Below are positions 61,713 through 64,000 of a DNA stretch of 64,000 bases, piece by piece. The notes beneath the pieces were generated by a model. It ran no database searches, was not told the DNA's origin, and was given only the letters and a program-made list of their open reading frames with translations. The stretch's first letter is position 1. Every line of letters begins with the position of its first letter. Location: assembly GCA_052400625.1 (NCBI GenBank), contig JBQTGH010000004.1; one strand, 5' to 3'. A program made the translations under genes and the position numbers. Origin of the DNA: Thermophagus sp052400625 (lineage in GTDB: Bacteria; Bacteroidota; Bacteroidia; Bacteroidales; Marinilabiliaceae).

Positions 61713-62522
61713 TCAAATTTTCCTAAAAATACTCTCTTTTTGATTGAGGACTTTTACCTGATTTCTAAAAGGGTCCGGAACATTCTCCCTTACCCCGAGC
61801 GCAATAACCCCGCCAGGTTTCAGATTCTTTAATACACCCTCAAAAATCTCTTCCTTCTTTCGAGCTGTATAATTAATCCCTGAATTACGAAACAAGATCA
61901 AATCAAATTGTTCATTATTCTCTTTTTCTCCTAAAGCCTCACTTCTATACCGACATCCCTTCAAAAGATCTTTGCTAAATAATTTTCTCCCATCTCTATC
62001 AATAAAATAATTCTCAAATAGTGTATTCTCTTCCAGTCGACGATAATTACAAAGGTTAATATCCAATTTTTTAAGATCTAGCATCCCTTGAGAAATTTCT
62101 TGACACTTTTCCTTTGAGGGATGTTGACACAATACGTCCACCGAATCGATTAATCCTTCCTCTTTGAGCAGGACCAATAACGAAAACACCTCTTCTCCAG
62201 AAGAAGCATCCGGAAACCAAACGGACCAGTTCTCCTCCTTAAACAACGGGAAAATATCCTGCCTTAAAACTCTCCAGAAACCAGGGTCTCTAAACATTTC
62301 AGTAACATTCACTGCCATGTGATAATTAATCTTTTCCCTGAAATTTTCATCCTTCAAGAGCTCACTCAATTGATTCAGTTTGCGAACTCTTAGTTCGGAA
62401 AAGACATGCCCGAGTCTCCTTTTGAGAAATGAAAAGGAATGTCCAGTATAATCTAAACTTTCATACCGGGCCATCTCGCTGGTAACACTCTTTATTTCTT
62501 TAATACTAAAAGTAAAACCCAT
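61713..62522 (-). CDS. Degenerate CheR-like methyltransferase paralogue
   Basis: A 269-residue CheR relative. The N-terminal helical domain (SVTSEMARYESLDYTGHSFS; FLKRRLGHVFSELRV) and VNVTEMFRDPGFWRVL match CheR. The SAM motif reads FPDASSGEEVFSLLVLL (105-111 region) where active CheR has AGCSTGEE, and the later motif reads FRNSGINY where CheR has CRNVLIYF. Substitution of the first glycine-cysteine suggests weak or lost catalysis and a possible regulatory role. ATG 62522 leaves a 16-bp gap to cheR; a start at 62594 would overlap it. Confidence 0.8.
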   Translation of the reverse strand: MGFTFSIKEIKSVTSEMARYESLDYTGHSFSFLKRRLGHVFSELRVRKLNQLSELLKDENFREKINYHMAVNVTEMFRDPGFWRVLRQDIFPLFKEENWSVWFPDASSGEEVFSLLVLLKEEGLIDSVDVLCQHPSKEKCQEISQGMLDLKKLDINLCNYRRLEENTLFENYFIDRDGRKLFSKDLLKGCRYRSEALGEKENNEQFDLILFRNSGINYTARKKEEIFEGVLKNLKPGGVIALGVRENVPDPFRNQVKVLNQKESIFRKI

Positions 62523-62538
62523 GTTCAAAAAATTGTGA

Positions 62539-63369
62539 TCAGCATCTGAAATGAAAGAGATTGTTTTTTTTATAAACAGGTCCCATTCTTTCAAATTTGG
62601 TCTTAAAAAAGCCGCTCAGGCCTTCGTGTGCACCTAATATTAGTGTTCCTTTCGAAAAAAGAACATCAAAAAATCGTTGAACAATTCGCGACTGTAATCT
62701 GGCGTTAAAATAAATCAGCACATTCCTGCAAAAAACAATATCCATTTTATTAAAAAACGGCAAATCATGTTTTACCAGATCGTGTCGCATAAACCTAATA
62801 TTGCCCTTCAAAAAGTCTTTTACTGAAATAATATCAGCTCTTGCATCTACATCAAAATATTTAAAAAATATCTGTTCACCCCTTTTTTGATCTTTAAATA
62901 CCTCAGTAAAACTATCAATACAGCCTCTTTCGATCTGATGGTGATAAATCCCTTTCTTTGCAATATCCAATGCATTTTGACTAATATCCGTTGCATAGAT
63001 TCTAGCCTTATCCAATAATCCCAATTCGCCGAGCAAAATCATCAAAGAGTAAACCTCCTGACCCGTCGAACAACCTGCGTGCCAAATATTTACAACTCCA
63101 TTATTCTGATAGGTCAATAAATGCTTATTAAGCAAAAATCGCCATAATTCAGGATCCCGAAAGAATTCAGTTGTATTAACAGTAATGGCTTCCACCACTT
63201 CCTCCAGGAAACGTTTATCGGTAAGGGTTCGAGCTTCCAGTTCTTGGATGGTTAGTTTATGATCTTGCATTACTTTCTGAATTCTCCGGTTAATAGAGTT
63301 ATCAGAATATTCAGAAAAATCATAGGGTGTATGCTCTTTGAGCACCTGAAGATAATCTTTATAAGTCAT
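62539..63369 (-). CDS. CheR-type protein-glutamate O-methyltransferase
   Basis: A 276-residue methyltransferase. N-terminal helical domain (YDFSEYSDNSINRRIQKVMQ), TVNTTEFFRDPELWRFL (63-79), SAM-binding HAGCSTGQEVYSLMILLGEL (97-104), IYATDISQNALDIA and FCRNVLIYFNARLQ are all as in active CheR. There is no PAS or TPR fusion. Adjacent PAS, CheB and paralogous CheR genes recall CheB-CheR-PAS fusion proteins split into separate genes. Confidence 0.93.
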   Translation of the reverse strand: MTYKDYLQVLKEHTPYDFSEYSDNSINRRIQKVMQDHKLTIQELEARTLTDKRFLEEVVEAITVNTTEFFRDPELWRFLLNKHLLTYQNNGVVNIWHAGCSTGQEVYSLMILLGELGLLDKARIYATDISQNALDIAKKGIYHHQIERGCIDSFTEVFKDQKRGEQIFFKYFDVDARADIISVKDFLKGNIRFMRHDLVKHDLPFFNKMDIVFCRNVLIYFNARLQSRIVQRFFDVLFSKGTLILGAHEGLSGFFKTKFERMGPVYKKNNLFHFRC

Positions 63370-63399
63370 TATTCAGCATTGATCCAACTCACTACTCAA

Positions 63400-64000
63400 T
63401 TAAAACAGCTCTACCTCAACATTTTGAATAAATGCGGTATAGGAATGATCATCCCCCACCTCGGCTTCAGACAAGAGAAATAGTACTGGCACTTCCTCTC
63501 CATATTTATTCAGAATGGGGGCTTCTATCCGCTGTCCAATCACCTTGCTTTCCTTGGGATTAACAAATGCAGAAACAAACGGGTCGTTACGGGCAGTATT
63601 CTTTGAAAAGAGCTTGGAAACATGCTGCCCCAACACTTCATCACGAGTATAGCCCCATAATTTTTCCGCGGCAGCATTAAAAAACTCCAGAATTCCATCC
63701 TTATTCGTGGTTATAATGGCATCCAGTGCTCCTTCAAGTGTTTTCTCATTTCTTATTTTTACGGCTTCAATTTCTTTAAAATGCTCTTTCACTTCATTTC
63801 TGGCTTCTTCCAACATGACTCCCAACTCTTCTTTGGACCGTTTAAGCGCTTCTTCCATCTGAACCTGCTCAGTAACATCATTTTCAAGACTGAGTATTTT
63901 CATTATTTCACCGTCATTATCCACCACTGGCGAATAGGTAGTAAGCAAATAAATTTCTTCTCCAAGCTTGGTTCTACGACGCACTCTGCCTCTGAAATTC
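63400..64000 (-). CDS. PAS-domain signalling protein, C-terminal part (runs off the right edge)
   Basis: The frame is open to the window end, so the N terminus is missing. The visible part holds the end of one PAS/PAC (GRVRRRTKLGEEIYLLTTYS; ILSLENDVTEQVQMEEALKR), a coiled coil (EELGVMLEEARNEVKEHFKE) and a complete PAS (about 110 residues: ALDAIITTNKDGILEFFNAA, EKLWGYTRDEVLGQHVSKLF). It stops right after the PAS, so there is no kinase or cyclase domain at the C terminus. It lies 30 bp before cheR and likely opens or belongs to the same transcript. Confidence 0.85.
   Translation of the reverse strand, partial: NFRGRVRRRTKLGEEIYLLTTYSPVVDNDGEIMKILSLENDVTEQVQMEEALKRSKEELGVMLEEARNEVKEHFKEIEAVKIRNEKTLEGALDAIITTNKDGILEFFNAAAEKLWGYTRDEVLGQHVSKLFSKNTARNDPFVSAFVNPKESKVIGQRIEAPILNKYGEEVPVLFLLSEAEVGDDHSYTAFIQNVEVELF

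Overview
The window looks like chromosome of a Bacteroidota member, most likely order Bacteroidales or Marinilabiliales. The evidence is two SusC/SusD-type outer-membrane pairs, Bacteroidota-type promoters (TAnnTTTG preceded by TTG at about 19-21 bp), weak Shine-Dalgarno sequences, an HU-like/SPOR protein, and families typical of this phylum. No tRNA, rRNA or CRISPR was seen.

Layout. (1) 1-1936: the start of a TsaC/Sua5-type gene, dapD, and an exported carboxypeptidase-regulatory-like protein. (2) 2314-14820: a branched-chain amino-acid block, ilvD-ilvB-ilvN-ilvC then leuA-leuC-leuD-(citramalate synthase-like)-leuB. A 26-codon leader peptide rich in Leu/Ile/Val, overlapping antiterminator and terminator stems, precedes ilvD: a classical ribosome-mediated attenuator. 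(3) 14821-28501: a 23-bp tandem array, a thioredoxin-fold lipoprotein without its cysteines, a CheY-like protein, a Fur/Zur-type regulator with a zinc-type ABC importer, a glycosyltransferase, an HU-like/SPOR protein, ribF, ahcY, a Rieske-like lipoprotein, greA and a HIT protein. (4) 28740-51154: a fused FAD/Fe-S dehydrogenase, a SusC/SusD pair whose SusC carries an in-frame amber codon, a decayed IS21-family element split by a 46-bp tandem array, and what reads as a peptidoglycan-scavenging locus: NamZ-like (DUF1343/GH171), SusD, SusC, metallophosphoesterase-propeller lipoprotein, Tat-type dipeptide epimerase, NlpC/P60 muropeptide peptidase, and a divergent second NamZ-like gene. (5) 51866-64000: a minus-strand signalling block running PAS protein - CheR - degenerate CheR - CheB - GAF membrane protein - SpoIIE phosphatase (SiaA-like) - SiaB kinase - SiaC phosphoprotein - ABCG-type transporter - lipoprotein - small exported protein.

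How the genes fit together. The first block should supply Val, Leu and probably Ile (2-oxobutyrate through citramalate) with translation-coupled control of ilv. The peptidoglycan locus would import and trim murein fragments at the envelope. The last block appears to join chemotaxis-type methylation enzymes to a Sia partner switch and a transporter.

Non-coding DNA is notable: three different tandem arrays (23, 46 = 2x23, and about 20 bp) and a dispersed roughly 100-bp intergenic repeat with three clear and two decayed copies.
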